A stretch of DNA of 64,000 bases from Lachnospiraceae bacterium UBA4381 (GCA_002391105.1 DGRT01000018.1:1-64000), one strand, 5' to 3'. Counted from the first letter of the stretch, positions 27,012 to 36,029 are shown. A program made the numbers and translations. The notes: a model not told the origin generated them from the letters alone.

Positions 27012-28253
27012 ATGACAAAAAAAGAGATAAATGAAATCAAATCATTATTTGATACTATACAGGACTGTGGAATACTCCGACTTGCGGGCTGTTACGTGAA
27101 CGGAGAAAAGATAAAGATAAAAACTTTTAGTGAATCCTTCTATAATCTTCCTGAAGATGAAATGTATAAATACCTTGAGATATTCAGGAGAACACTTTCG
27201 GGTACACCGGGGAAGAATCTTATAGATATGCAGTTTACAGATCCTGAGTCCGATGATACTTCGAGCGGAAAAGGGCTGCTGAATAAAATAAGAAAATCCG
27301 AGTTAAAGGATGAAGGTGCGCTGGAGCATTTTTATGACAGTGTTATTGAGACATATAACTATGTCGGGAGCTTCCTGATACTTCTTATATATCAGTCCTA
27401 TGATATACCCGGTATTACGACAGATGAGATAGAAATGGAGGATGCTTCAGATGAAGTATATAACTATATACTCTGTAGTATATGTCCTATGAAGCTGACA
27501 AAACCGGGGCTGGGCTTCGATGATGATCTGGGGGAAATCCATACACTTAAGCAGATATTTGCAGTAGAACTTCCTGAAACCGGATTCTTATATCCTGCAT
27601 TTAATGAGCGTAGTACAGATGACACCGCTATTCTCTATTCATCAAAAAAGACTGATATACTTCAGGACGCATTTATAGAAAGGGTTTTAGGAGTATCTGC
27701 AATGCTTCCTGCCAAGCAGCAGAAGGAAGGGTTTAATGAATTTGTTTCAGAAGTGCTCGGAAATGAATCCAGCTTTGAAACAGTGCTTGCTATTCAGGAG
27801 AACCTGAAGGAAACTGTAAGTAACAAGAAGTCGGAGGCTGCCGGGGAAACCGTATTCCTGGATAAAGAGTCTATGAGAAATGTTTTTGAGAAGAGCGGAG
27901 TGTCACAGGAAAGGCTTGAGGAATTCGACAAGAAGTTCGATGATCAGTTTGATATGAAGAAGATCCATGAAAAGCAGATAGAGGCCGAGATACAGAGTGA
28001 GGAGCTGGAGGTCGAAGGCAGTATTTCCGGCAGAGCTCCGGACTATGTTCCGACTGTTAAGGTAGAGGAAAAGCTTTTTGCAGATAATGTGGCACCGGTC
28101 AGAAGCTTTGAGGTAAGGAACAGGAATATGGTGCTTCGTGTAAACAGCAAGCATACTGATATAATAGAAATGAAGGTAGTAGATGGTAAGAAATGTCTGG
28201 TAATAGAGCTGACGGATGACCTGACGGTTAATGGTATTCCGGTAGAGGCATAG
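27012..28253 (+). CDS. DUF4317 family protein
   Basis: A 413-residue soluble protein beginning MTKKEINEIKSLF and containing LAGCYVNGEK, which matches the DUF4317 family common in Clostridia. The middle is acidic and partly coiled; the C-terminal 60 residues form a beta-rich end (NRNMVLRVNSKHTDIIEMK). No catalytic motif is recognised. The ATG has AGGAG at good spacing. It may be co-transcribed with the HD-domain gene, which starts 52 bases later. Confidence 0.75.
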   Translation: MTKKEINEIKSLFDTIQDCGILRLAGCYVNGEKIKIKTFSESFYNLPEDEMYKYLEIFRRTLSGTPGKNLIDMQFTDPESDDTSSGKGLLNKIRKSELKDEGALEHFYDSVIETYNYVGSFLILLIYQSYDIPGITTDEIEMEDASDEVYNYILCSICPMKLTKPGLGFDDDLGEIHTLKQIFAVELPETGFLYPAFNERSTDDTAILYSSKKTDILQDAFIERVLGVSAMLPAKQQKEGFNEFVSEVLGNESSFETVLAIQENLKETVSNKKSEAAGETVFLDKESMRNVFEKSGVSQERLEEFDKKFDDQFDMKKIHEKQIEAEIQSEELEVEGSISGRAPDYVPTVKVEEKLFADNVAPVRSFEVRNRNMVLRVNSKHTDIIEMKVVDGKKCLVIELTDDLTVNGIPVEA

Positions 28254-28305
28254 GTGACAGGGAGTGGAAATGAGCGAGTAAGGGTTAAGGAAGGAAATAC
28301 AGAAT

Positions 28306-28998
28306 ATGAGTAGTGCAATACAGGATGATAAGAACAGATTTCCATTGTTTAACAGAGTGAAGCATGACCATGATATTAACGTATATATAGAAGAGCAGAA
28401 TAAGTCAATGCATGCCATGGGATTTACAGAACACAGCTTTGCACATATTGGAGTGGTTGCAGACAGGACTGCATATATACTGGATACATTAGGAATGGAT
28501 GATCATACTATTGATCTTGCGCTTACTGCTGCCTGGATGCATGATCTGGGAAATGTAATCAATCGTGCGGATCACAGTCAGTCCGGCGCGCTGATGGCAT
28601 TTTATCTGCTGGACAAGATGGGAATACCTGCAGAAGATATAGCTCCAGTAATAAGAGCAATAGGTAACCATGATGAAGGAAGCGGCTTACCTGTCAGCAA
28701 CATAGCTGCAGCGCTTATTCTGGCTGATAAATCAGATGTCAGAAGAAGCCGCGTTCAGGATGATGATAAGCTCAATTATGATATTCACGACAGAGTTAAC
28801 TACTCTGTGAAGACTTCAAAGCTGAAGATTAATCAGGACCGTACTGCTATAAAACTAAAGCTTGAAATTGATACAAGATATGGAGAGATAGGTGAATATT
28901 TTGAGATATTCATGGAGCGAATGCTGCTGTGTCGAAAAGCTGCCGGCTACCTGAATCTGGAATTTCATCTGATCATAAATGAACAGACCTTAATGTAA
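28306..28998 (+). CDS. HD domain phosphohydrolase-like protein
   Basis: A 230-residue protein with an HD-type metal site: H in EHSFAHIG, the HD pair in AAWMHDLGN (near residue 85), HS in RADHSQSG and the downstream GNHDEG and LADKSD motifs. These suit a metal-dependent phosphohydrolase; the substrate is unknown. The last 70 residues form a separate segment. It ends just before a terminator at 29089. Confidence 0.85.
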   Translation: MSSAIQDDKNRFPLFNRVKHDHDINVYIEEQNKSMHAMGFTEHSFAHIGVVADRTAYILDTLGMDDHTIDLALTAAWMHDLGNVINRADHSQSGALMAFYLLDKMGIPAEDIAPVIRAIGNHDEGSGLPVSNIAAALILADKSDVRRSRVQDDDKLNYDIHDRVNYSVKTSKLKINQDRTAIKLKLEIDTRYGEIGEYFEIFMERMLLCRKAAGYLNLEFHLIINEQTLM

Positions 28999-29088
28999 AA
29001 TATGTACCAGCTATGTCGAGTTTTTTCATGCGTGATTAGGAGACTTAGGCAGGCGATTGGGCTGGTTGATTATTTGCCGGTTTACTAT

Positions 29089-29120
29089 GCCGTCGGGAAA
29101 TATTTCCGGCGGCTTTTATT
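29089..29120 (+). terminator. Rho-independent terminator
   Basis: An 11-bp stem with two G-U pairs (GCCGTCGGGAA/TTTCCGGCGGC) around ATA, then TTTTATT. A short open frame across this site is therefore not treated as a gene. Confidence 0.8.
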
Positions 29121-29193
29121 ATGTCAGGCTGTCAAGGCGGATGGTAAGTGTAAAGGGTGGCAGGATATCGTTAAAATTAAACTACAAGTTTAA

Positions 29194-29386
29194 TGACATA
29201 TAAAAATATGCGTGTTATTCTAAAATAAAGCTTGAATAAAGCCTGAATAAATCCGGAAAAATCAGAATATATTCAGAATAAAAAAACAGACTAAAAAGAT
29301 AAAGATAATAGAAATAAAGGATAAAAAACAGAAAAAAAAAACAGAAAAAAACAGAAAAATAATAATAGAAAAAAATAATTGAAAAA
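29194..29386. other. A-rich intergenic stretch upstream of the structured RNAs
   Basis: No gene is seen. The stretch is dominated by repeats of A-runs with CAGAAAAA and AATAAT words on the + strand. A promoter for the downstream RNAs probably lies here, but no clear -35/-10 pair can be chosen by eye. Confidence 0.6.
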
Positions 29387-29511
29387 TATGACAGCTAGGT
29401 ATATTTACTTCTGGATGATCGTTGGGTGTCGCGGGTTCGAGTCCCGCCAGTCACAGACTGTGACTGTAGCTCAGTTGGTAGAGCACTAAAGAATATACCA
29501 ATATCGTCATA
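29387..29511 (+). ncRNA. Y RNA-like RNA 1 with circularly permuted tRNA-like head
   Basis: Stem TATGAC (29387)/GTCATA (29506), internal loop AGCTA versus AATATC, then an 8-bp stem GGTATATT/AATATACC (29398/29492) followed by TACTT. The head is a tRNA body in permuted order: a 5-base variable-like loop GTGTC, the T-arm GCGGG-TTCGAGT-CCCGC (29431-29447), the 3' acceptor strand CAGTCACA, a 3-base loop GAC, the 5' acceptor strand TGTGACTG, then TA and a D-arm GCTC-AGTTGGTA-GAGC (29469-29484). TTGG (29422) can pair with CTAA (29486) where an anticodon stem would begin, but there is no anticodon loop. Bacterial Y RNAs (YrlA type) are known to mimic tRNA in this permuted way; assignment to that class is inference. 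Confidence 0.68.
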
Positions 29512-29533
29512 GTATATTCCCTGATGGGAAACC

Positions 29534-29612
29534 TTACACAGCTAGTATTACTTACTTTGAGGGAGGATATATCGGTTCAATTCCGAAAATACAGTAATAC
29601 AATAAAGTGTAG
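29534..29612 (+). ncRNA. Y RNA-like module 2 with T-arm-like head
   Basis: Same architecture as module 1 with different paired bases: lower stem TTACAC (29534)/GTGTAG (29607), internal loop AGCTA versus AATAAA, 8-bp stem GTATTACT (29545)/AGTAATAC (29593), then TACTT. The head contains TCGG-TTCAATT-CCGA (29572-29586), a hairpin with a canonical 7-base tRNA T-loop. It may be an independent RNA or a domain of a longer transcript with its neighbours. Confidence 0.58.
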
Positions 29613-29675
29613 AATAGCTAGCCGGACTTACTTCTAAGACTGTAAATCTATAAACCAGTCCGGCAATATAAATTC
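29612..29675 (+). ncRNA. Y RNA-like module 3 with tRNA-Tyr-like anticodon loop
   Basis: Third copy: short lower stem GAAT (29612)/ATTC (29672), internal loop AGCTA versus AATATAA, 8-bp stem GCCGGACT (29621)/AGTCCGGC (29657), then TACTT. The head contains AGA-CTGTAAA-TCT (29637-29649); the 7-base loop equals the usual bacterial tRNA-Tyr anticodon loop (GTA anticodon). It ends 17 bases before the next start codon and no terminator is seen, so it could also lie in that gene's leader. Confidence 0.52.
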
Positions 29676-29691
29676 AAAGGCGGGTATAGAA

Positions 29692-31749
29692 ATGAAGAAT
29701 ATTTATAAGGATTATTTATTTGAAAAGCATTTACTTGTAAGTGAAGGAAATGCGGATAATGCAGAAAACCAGTTTGAAACACTCTTTGCACTGGCAAATC
29801 TGTTTAACATTAGAATAACAGAGGGAGAGAAGCTGGTTCAGGAGCATATGATAAAATATGTGGCATCACAGCTTGGAGAAAATGTTCCTGAGCCATTTTA
29901 CAGAGGCTTTCCTCAGAGTGTAAGAGAGCTTTCCTCTGATCAGCTACTCTTTGATCAGATGGTACACTATGCAGTGACTTATGGCTTTGGTAATTTTTCA
30001 GAGGCAGGTCATTCACTGTTTGAAGAAAATTTTGAAAGAACTGCATTTAAGGAAAATGCAGAGATAAAGGACTTCAGAATAATTACTGAGGACGAGGCTG
30101 TAACAGCTCTTGCTGATATGGTTAATAATCTGATGGCGGGTACAAGACCGCTTAGTGATGAACAGTATGAGGTGGTTAAGTCCTATATTACTGAATATGA
30201 CTTTGATGTTACTGATATAGCGTCAAAGAATACATGCATAAAGCTTCTGCTTGATACAAGAAGTATCCGCTTTGTGGATTATATGATGCTTTCTGATGTG
30301 ATAAAGCTTGTAGATGAAATGAATTACGTAGTTTATGGCAATAAGAATATCTATAAGCTGAATCTTAAGAATCAGGACAGAAAGTTTATAACATCAGTGA
30401 TTAATGAGCTTTTTAAGAAAGGCAGATGTGACATCAGAACCTGCTTTGAGAAGAAGAAGGCATGGAATGGACTTCTCCATCATATCCACTACTCTGCCGG
30501 AACAGCAGAAAGCCAGAGCTTTGTGGATGCAATGAGAGGAAAAGAGAATAAGTCTGTTTTCTCAGAATTTGAAAAAGCCATGACTGAGAAGAACATAATG
30601 TCGGCTGTCAATGCCCTTAAAAATGGTAAGGGCTCCGCGGCATTACTTAGAAATCTGAACTATATAATAAGCAGATGTGAATCTACAGAAGAAATGGAAT
30701 ATGTTCTTGAGTGCATGGATACAAAGAATGTAGTGGTACTTATCCAGCTTCTTATGGAGTATTCAGATTATTCCGAAAGTAATGCTGTCAGAACCTTTAT
30801 GTTCACAAAATATAATCAGCTAAAAGTTCATACTGAAACAGATGAAGAGGTAAAAAGCAGAAAGTCTCATATTACTGAAGGTCAGGCAAATACTCTGGCC
30901 AAAAGAGTCAGAACTAATCTGAAGACTGTTCTTAAGGACAGACTTGGAAAGGTTTATATTGATTCTGATATGGTGAACTATGCACTTCCTGTTCAGGAGA
31001 ATACCTCTCAGGGTGGATATGGAGTGCTGACCAGGGGTTCCAGAGTCCATATAGGTGATGCCAAGAAGCTCCGTGCTTTTACCTACTGGGAGAAGGTTAA
31101 TGACATTGACCTTTCTGTTTTTGGTATAGACAGTAAAGGCAAAAGAACTGAGTTTTCCTGGAGAACAATGGCAGGTAATCAGTCAGAGGCTATAGTTTAT
31201 TCCGGAGATGAAACCAGTGGATATAATGGTGGTTCTGAGTATTTCGATATTGATACTGAAAAGTTCAGAAAGAAGTATCCTGACATGAGGTATCTTATCT
31301 TCTGTAATAATGTATTTTCAGGAATCCCATTTGACAGGTGCTTTTGTAAGGCTGGCTACATGCTAAGGGATACAGATGATTCCGGAGCAGTGTTTGAACC
31401 AAAGACAGTGGAGTCTTCATTTATAATAGACTGTAACAGCTTATTTGCTTATCTGTTCGGAATTGATTTGGAAACCAATGACTTCATATGGCTGAACATG
31501 GCAAGAAACAGCATGGCAACTGTTGCCGGTACTACAGATATGAGCTTCATTACTGATTATTTCCATGTGACTGATGTAATAAATGTTGCTTCATTCTTTG
31601 AGATGATGGCTACAGAAATAGTAAGCGATATATCTCAGGCTGATACTATAGTTACCAGCAGGAATGTTGACAGCACTGAAATAGCAGAAGGAGCAGAGAT
31701 TATCAGAGAGTATGACTTTGAAAAGATGATTGCTCTTATGAATAAGTAA
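29692..31749 (+). CDS. Large helical protein with TerD-like domain, adjacent to Y RNA-like modules
   Basis: A 685-residue protein. Residues about 1-430 are helical and charged; a stretch AALLRNLNYIISRCES (near 310) recalls the LLRNL motif of HEAT-type TROVE/Ro60 repeats, but this link is weak. Residues about 445-620 match a TerD-like beta domain: DIDLSVFGIDSKGK, then AIVYSGDETSGYNGGSEYFDI and MRYLIFCNNVFSG. TerD domains bind calcium in tellurite/stress-resistance proteins. No VWA domain is present. Three tRNA-mimicking RNA modules directly upstream suggest it binds or works with them. The ATG follows AAAGGCGGG and a terminator lies at 31826. Confidence 0.65.
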   Translation: MKNIYKDYLFEKHLLVSEGNADNAENQFETLFALANLFNIRITEGEKLVQEHMIKYVASQLGENVPEPFYRGFPQSVRELSSDQLLFDQMVHYAVTYGFGNFSEAGHSLFEENFERTAFKENAEIKDFRIITEDEAVTALADMVNNLMAGTRPLSDEQYEVVKSYITEYDFDVTDIASKNTCIKLLLDTRSIRFVDYMMLSDVIKLVDEMNYVVYGNKNIYKLNLKNQDRKFITSVINELFKKGRCDIRTCFEKKKAWNGLLHHIHYSAGTAESQSFVDAMRGKENKSVFSEFEKAMTEKNIMSAVNALKNGKGSAALLRNLNYIISRCESTEEMEYVLECMDTKNVVVLIQLLMEYSDYSESNAVRTFMFTKYNQLKVHTETDEEVKSRKSHITEGQANTLAKRVRTNLKTVLKDRLGKVYIDSDMVNYALPVQENTSQGGYGVLTRGSRVHIGDAKKLRAFTYWEKVNDIDLSVFGIDSKGKRTEFSWRTMAGNQSEAIVYSGDETSGYNGGSEYFDIDTEKFRKKYPDMRYLIFCNNVFSGIPFDRCFCKAGYMLRDTDDSGAVFEPKTVESSFIIDCNSLFAYLFGIDLETNDFIWLNMARNSMATVAGTTDMSFITDYFHVTDVINVASFFEMMATEIVSDISQADTIVTSRNVDSTEIAEGAEIIREYDFEKMIALMNK

Positions 31750-31825
31750 AAATGAAGGGGCTTGGAGATGCCTTTAAGGATGGCATGAAACCTAAATAGG
31801 TAAGGCTATAAAAAAGAATGGAATT

Positions 31826-31870
31826 AAAGAAGGGGAAAACCTGAAAGGTGAGATCCTTCTTTTTCTATTT
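31826..31870 (+). terminator. Rho-independent terminator
   Basis: Stem AAAGAAGG/CCTTCTTT with a roughly 20-base loop, continuing into a T-rich run, 77 bases after the TerD-like gene. Confidence 0.65.
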
Positions 31871-31957
31871 TTCTGATAAAAAATGCAATAAAAGCCAGAT
31901 TTAGCACGATATCCTTTAATATAAAGTGATATATCCATCTGAGAGGAGGTTTTTGCT

Positions 31958-33085
31958 ATGACATATTATAAAGGCAAAGAGATGCGGTTTGATACTGAAT
32001 CACAGATTGAAGCATTTTTCTGGCTGGTTTTTTTGTCTGTAACGATTCGAATTGCTATTGGAGGCTTCATATTTAGAAGTAACTTCTATATGCCATTTAT
32101 CAATAAGGAACTTACTTTTGCGCAAGGGTGGATACTATTTACTATTCTTTCTATGATGAACGCATTTTTCTTTGTGTTCATCCTTGACATGGAAAGGTGG
32201 TTGCCAAATTGTATAAAGTATTCCATAATTCCGCCGTTTATATCGGGAACCCTTTTCTATATGCAGACCTATAAGATTCAAATAATTATGATATTAGTGG
32301 TTCTGAGTGCTTTTATTGTTGTTCCAATTGTTCAATATATAAAAAAGCTTCGGATTGCTCGTAAAAAGCACAAAAGGTTAAAGAAGTTTAAAGTTTTCAG
32401 GCGACTTGCGAGAACGTCCTATGAACTTACAATGTATTTAGCCATATATGTTTTTGCTTTTTTTATCATTGCTTTTATCTTTGTTCCTTCTTTTGATGGT
32501 AAAAGAGATGTATGCCCAAGTGTAAAGGCGGTGTCTTATAAATATGATGTGACATCAGATTCTATCTACTCTTTATTGGATAAAAACAAGAAAGCGTTAC
32601 TGGTACTACAGGAAGAGAACTGGAAAGAAGCAACAGAAACAGAGCGTATGAATGGGTTGCAGACACTACTAAATGTGGAAACTTCATATTTTAAGATTAC
32701 TCCGCTTAGGATTCAAATGAAAGAAATGGGTGAGTATAGATTGGGGTATTACAGTGATGTAGAGCAGATGGCATATATCTGTCCTGAGCAGGTGCATGAT
32801 GAAAATCCGATTTATGCCATGGAAACAGTTATTCATGAGGGCAGACATCATTTTCAACATGAAATAATAAGATACGCAATAGAAAAAAAGGTTGATCTTT
32901 CAATGCCGATATACTCAGATGTTAGAGAATGGGCAATTAATAATGAATCATATTTTGACAAAGAGGGAGAGATGACTGTTGAGGAGTACCTGGTATATAA
33001 AACCCAGCCGCTGGAGAGTGATGCAAATCAGTATGGAAGTGATATGACAGTACTCATATCAGCACACATCAATAGTTGGGAGTAA
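31958..33085 (+). CDS. Membrane protein with C-terminal zincin motif (HEGRH)
   Basis: A 375-residue protein. Four hydrophobic segments (about residues 18-40, 60-80, 85-125, 160-185) precede a soluble domain. The motif TVIHEGRHHFQHE (near residue 290) is an HExxH zinc site, and the downstream ESDANQYGSD may supply the third ligand. I infer a membrane-anchored metallopeptidase; the family is not recognised. The ATG has GAGAGGAGG upstream. The gene stands alone before tatD. Confidence 0.6.
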   Translation: MTYYKGKEMRFDTESQIEAFFWLVFLSVTIRIAIGGFIFRSNFYMPFINKELTFAQGWILFTILSMMNAFFFVFILDMERWLPNCIKYSIIPPFISGTLFYMQTYKIQIIMILVVLSAFIVVPIVQYIKKLRIARKKHKRLKKFKVFRRLARTSYELTMYLAIYVFAFFIIAFIFVPSFDGKRDVCPSVKAVSYKYDVTSDSIYSLLDKNKKALLVLQEENWKEATETERMNGLQTLLNVETSYFKITPLRIQMKEMGEYRLGYYSDVEQMAYICPEQVHDENPIYAMETVIHEGRHHFQHEIIRYAIEKKVDLSMPIYSDVREWAINNESYFDKEGEMTVEEYLVYKTQPLESDANQYGSDMTVLISAHINSWE

Positions 33086-33129
33086 TGTTACTTCTATCAG
33101 GAAATGATAACTGATCGGAGGTGTTTGAA

Positions 33130-33984
33130 TTGTTTGAAACTCATATACATTTATCATATAAATCCTTTAATCAGGTGTTTCCATACATTGAGATGAATGG
33201 AGACAATTATGTTATTACTCAGATGGGTACAAGAGAGAAGCTGATTCAGAGAATGAAAGAATCGGGAATCGAGGGCTGCATTGAGCCGGCTATAGATATC
33301 AATTCAAATGAGCTGCTTCTTAAGCTTGGCGGGGAATATAATGGCTTTCTGTTTCCGGCAGTTGGAAATCACCCAACAAGGTGTATTCACTCAGATAAAG
33401 CTGACTTTGAAAAACTGAAAGAATATGCAGACTACAGTTCAGTAGTGGCTATTGGTGAAACTGGATTAGATTATCATTACAAACGATTATCACAGCACCG
33501 ATTAAAACAGAAGAAGTGGTTCCGGTTTCAGATAGATCTGGCACATGAAAAACAGCTCCCGCTGATACTTCACATACGACTTGCTGAAAAGGATGCGATA
33601 AGGATACTACGAAAGAATAAAGATAAGTTACATGGCGGAGTATGCCACTGTTTTACTTACGGAGCCGACACTGCCAGAGTCTTTACTGAATTAGGGTTTT
33701 GTATAGGAATAGGTGGAACTCTTCTACAGAATAATAAGTATGGAACAGTATTACAGGAAGCCGTAAGGGAAACTGATATAAAGTATATACTCATAGAAAC
33801 AGACGGACCGTATGTTCGTCCGGAACGTCCGGAGGATATACCAAAAAAGAAATGGGAAAAAGCCCGAAACACTTCACTTATACTTCCGGCGGTTATTAAG
33901 AGAATAGCTGAATTAAAAGGAATGAGTCCGGAGGAGGTTGAGAGAATAACCGCAGAGAATGCAAAGAGGGTATTTCATATTTAA
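33130..33984 (+). CDS. TatD family metal-dependent hydrolase (DNase-like)
   Basis: A 284-residue TIM-barrel hydrolase. The TTG at 33130 is chosen: GGAGG lies 7 bases upstream and the protein then starts FETHIHLS, the N-terminal HxH metal motif. Other motifs are IGETGLDYHY (Glu ligand), LILHIRLAEKDAI, GGVCHCFTYG and LIETDGPYVRP (Asp ligand). TatD proteins act as 3'-5' exonucleases on DNA or RNA; the activity here is inferred. Confidence 0.88.
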   Translation: MFETHIHLSYKSFNQVFPYIEMNGDNYVITQMGTREKLIQRMKESGIEGCIEPAIDINSNELLLKLGGEYNGFLFPAVGNHPTRCIHSDKADFEKLKEYADYSSVVAIGETGLDYHYKRLSQHRLKQKKWFRFQIDLAHEKQLPLILHIRLAEKDAIRILRKNKDKLHGGVCHCFTYGADTARVFTELGFCIGIGGTLLQNNKYGTVLQEAVRETDIKYILIETDGPYVRPERPEDIPKKKWEKARNTSLILPAVIKRIAELKGMSPEEVERITAENAKRVFHI

Positions 33985-34071
33985 AGGGAAATTTATTTAA
34001 AAGCTGTTCATATCGTATGAGATAGGAATAAGGTAGAGGTAAGATTATTTACGTTTGAGAGGAGAACTAAG

Positions 34072-34431
34072 ATGAAAAAAGTGGAAATGAGACATAAAGA
34101 GTATCCGGGAGTTCTGGAGTTTAATCAATTATATACAGCTATTAATGATGATAATGATATATTGATAAATGGAGCTGTGGAGATCTCTTCAGATATTCCT
34201 GTTGAAATCAGAGCTATAAGTGTAAATGCAAATCTATGTAATGAGAAAAATGAGATTTTATATGTCATTAATGAATATGACAAAGTAAATGTCAGAGATA
34301 ATGATTATTTTTCATTTTCTATATCCTGCTGCGATATTTCCAGATTTATTGATGTAAGCGAACTGTCACATGTAGAAATCTATGTTATATTCAGCAGGGA
34401 TGAAAAAAGAGGTGAAACCGATGAAAGATGA
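34072..34431 (+). CDS. Small unrecognised protein upstream of DUF6273 gene
   Basis: A 119-residue, beta-rich acidic protein with no signal peptide and no family I recognise. The ATG has GAGAGGAG upstream. Its 3' end overlaps the following gene by 11 bases, so the two are translationally coupled and probably act together. Confidence 0.6.
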   Translation: MKKVEMRHKEYPGVLEFNQLYTAINDDNDILINGAVEISSDIPVEIRAISVNANLCNEKNEILYVINEYDKVNVRDNDYFSFSISCCDISRFIDVSELSHVEIYVIFSRDEKRGETDER

Positions 34432-35197
34432 AATACTCTTTGAGGATGACTCAAACAGAGATGATGGATTTATGAAGGTCTCTGATATGATAACAGACTT
34501 TCCCTATAAAGATGCCGAAGAGAAAGAGGAGACACCATGGTATAAAGATATGTTGGGAAATTATATCTTTAATTTTAAATTCGGGCATTATAAGATGCAA
34601 AATGTTCAGAGAGAAGCCGGTCCATTTGTCTGGAATGAGCTTAACTGGTTTTTGCTTGATCTTGATGTAAAAAAGGGCGAAGCACTGTTTCTTGCTGATA
34701 AATGTGTTGCGTTAGATTATTTCTATGGCAAGGGTGAGGTACTCGGCAATGAAGGTATATCTGTCTGGGAGAAGTCAGATGTTAGAGAGTTTCTTAATAA
34801 CAGGTTTTATGAAGAAGCATTTAACGAAGAAGAGAAGGAGTTGATTCTTACCAGAAATAAATATAATGACAAAGTCTTCATACTAAACAGAGAAGAAATC
34901 GAAGAAAAGTTTGGGTATGAAGATTTGAGGCCTGGAGAAGTATATTATGCAGATGACATTTCCGGAAGAATAGAGGTGTGGCTTGAACCTGTAAGCTGGT
35001 GGGTTGATACCGAGGGCGAACAGGATGGGTATATGTGCGTGGTGTCAGAGAATGGAGACATCGATACAAGTGGACGAGAGATGGATGCTGATGAAACAGG
35101 TATCCGCCCTGCTTTGTGGATTGATCTTAGAAAGCTGATTGAATATAGGAAGTATAAGAAGGGAATGGTTTTCGCTAAGCTGATTGAAGAATATTAG
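34421..35197 (+). CDS. DUF6273-type protein
   Basis: A 258-residue protein from the ATG at 34421, which follows AGAGG by 8 bases. The body has the pattern of DUF6273 proteins frequent in Lachnospiraceae: F(K)FGHY near the start, ALFLADKCVALDYFYG, SDVREFLNNRFYEEAF, KVFILNREEIEEKFG, WWVD and IRPALWIDL at the end. The family has no known function; it resembles sulfatase-modifying-factor-like folds seen in surface repeats. Coupled to the small gene upstream. Confidence 0.75.
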   Translation: MKDEILFEDDSNRDDGFMKVSDMITDFPYKDAEEKEETPWYKDMLGNYIFNFKFGHYKMQNVQREAGPFVWNELNWFLLDLDVKKGEALFLADKCVALDYFYGKGEVLGNEGISVWEKSDVREFLNNRFYEEAFNEEEKELILTRNKYNDKVFILNREEIEEKFGYEDLRPGEVYYADDISGRIEVWLEPVSWWVDTEGEQDGYMCVVSENGDIDTSGREMDADETGIRPALWIDLRKLIEYRKYKKGMVFAKLIEEY

Positions 35198-35289
35198 TGG
35201 GTTTTATGACTGATGATATCAGTTTTGTATTCCTCATGGTTTAGATAAACCTAAGATGATTGATAAAATAATAAAAAGGGTATGATAAG

Positions 35290-36027
35290 ATGAGTAAAGT
35301 ATTTGTAATCCCGGATGTGCATCTGAAACCGTGGATGTTTGATGCTGCATCTGATTTAATTGAAAAAGGAAATTATGACAAAATAGTTTTACTTGGAGAT
35401 CTGGTGGATGATTGGAATCAGGAGAAGAATCTTGACCTCTATAGAGAGACATTTGATAAGATATATGAGTTTCTGGACAGATATCCGGATGTTATTTACT
35501 GCTTTGGCAATCACGATGTGAGCTATCTCTTTCAGGCTTTTGAGTCGGGATATTCGTCATATGCACAGGATATCGTAGTGGAAGGGATTAACAAGATTAT
35601 AGATACACTTCCAGTAGATAATTCCGCATATATACATAGAATAGATAATGTCCTATTCAGTCATGCAGGTCTTACTGAGAAATTTGTCAGGCAGTGTTTT
35701 GGTAGTGGAGGCATATTGGGCATAGATGAGTTTCTTGCACAGGTGAACCGGCTAAGTAAGGATAAGATATGGGGAGATGATTCTCCTATTTGGGTTCGTC
35801 CGCAGCTTGATTACTGCAGAATGTATCCGATAGATATGATGCAGGTGGTTGGACATACTCCTGTTAAACATCCTCAGTTGGACAGGGACGGGAAACTGCT
35901 TTCTCTCGATAATTTTTCTACGTATCGTAGCGGTGAGCCAATCGGAGATGAAAAGTTCGTCTGGGTTGATACAGTGACCGGTAAATGGGATGTAATAGGT
36001 GAAGATCACGTGAATAACGGAGAATGA
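35290..36027 (+). CDS. Calcineurin-like metallophosphoesterase
   Basis: A 245-residue protein with the metal-binding motifs DVH (VIPDVHLKP), GDLVDDW, GNHDVSY, HAG (LFSHAGLTEK) and GHTPVKHP, the complete set for a two-metal phosphoesterase of the PP1/ApaH class. The substrate is unknown. The gene stands alone in front of the trp leader region. Confidence 0.88.
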   Translation: MSKVFVIPDVHLKPWMFDAASDLIEKGNYDKIVLLGDLVDDWNQEKNLDLYRETFDKIYEFLDRYPDVIYCFGNHDVSYLFQAFESGYSSYAQDIVVEGINKIIDTLPVDNSAYIHRIDNVLFSHAGLTEKFVRQCFGSGGILGIDEFLAQVNRLSKDKIWGDDSPIWVRPQLDYCRMYPIDMMQVVGHTPVKHPQLDRDGKLLSLDNFSTYRSGEPIGDEKFVWVDTVTGKWDVIGEDHVNNGE

Positions 36028-36029
36028 TA

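Noticed and set aside
29002..29193. Short open frame after the HD-domain gene
   Set aside because: It has no ribosome site, the predicted sequence looks random, and a strong terminator hairpin lies inside it.
29448..29490. A normal tRNA gene (tRNA-like D-arm, T-arm and acceptor stem)
   Set aside because: The parts are in permuted order (3' half before 5' half), the acceptor strands are closed by a 3-base loop, and there is no anticodon loop, so an ordinary tRNA cannot be made.
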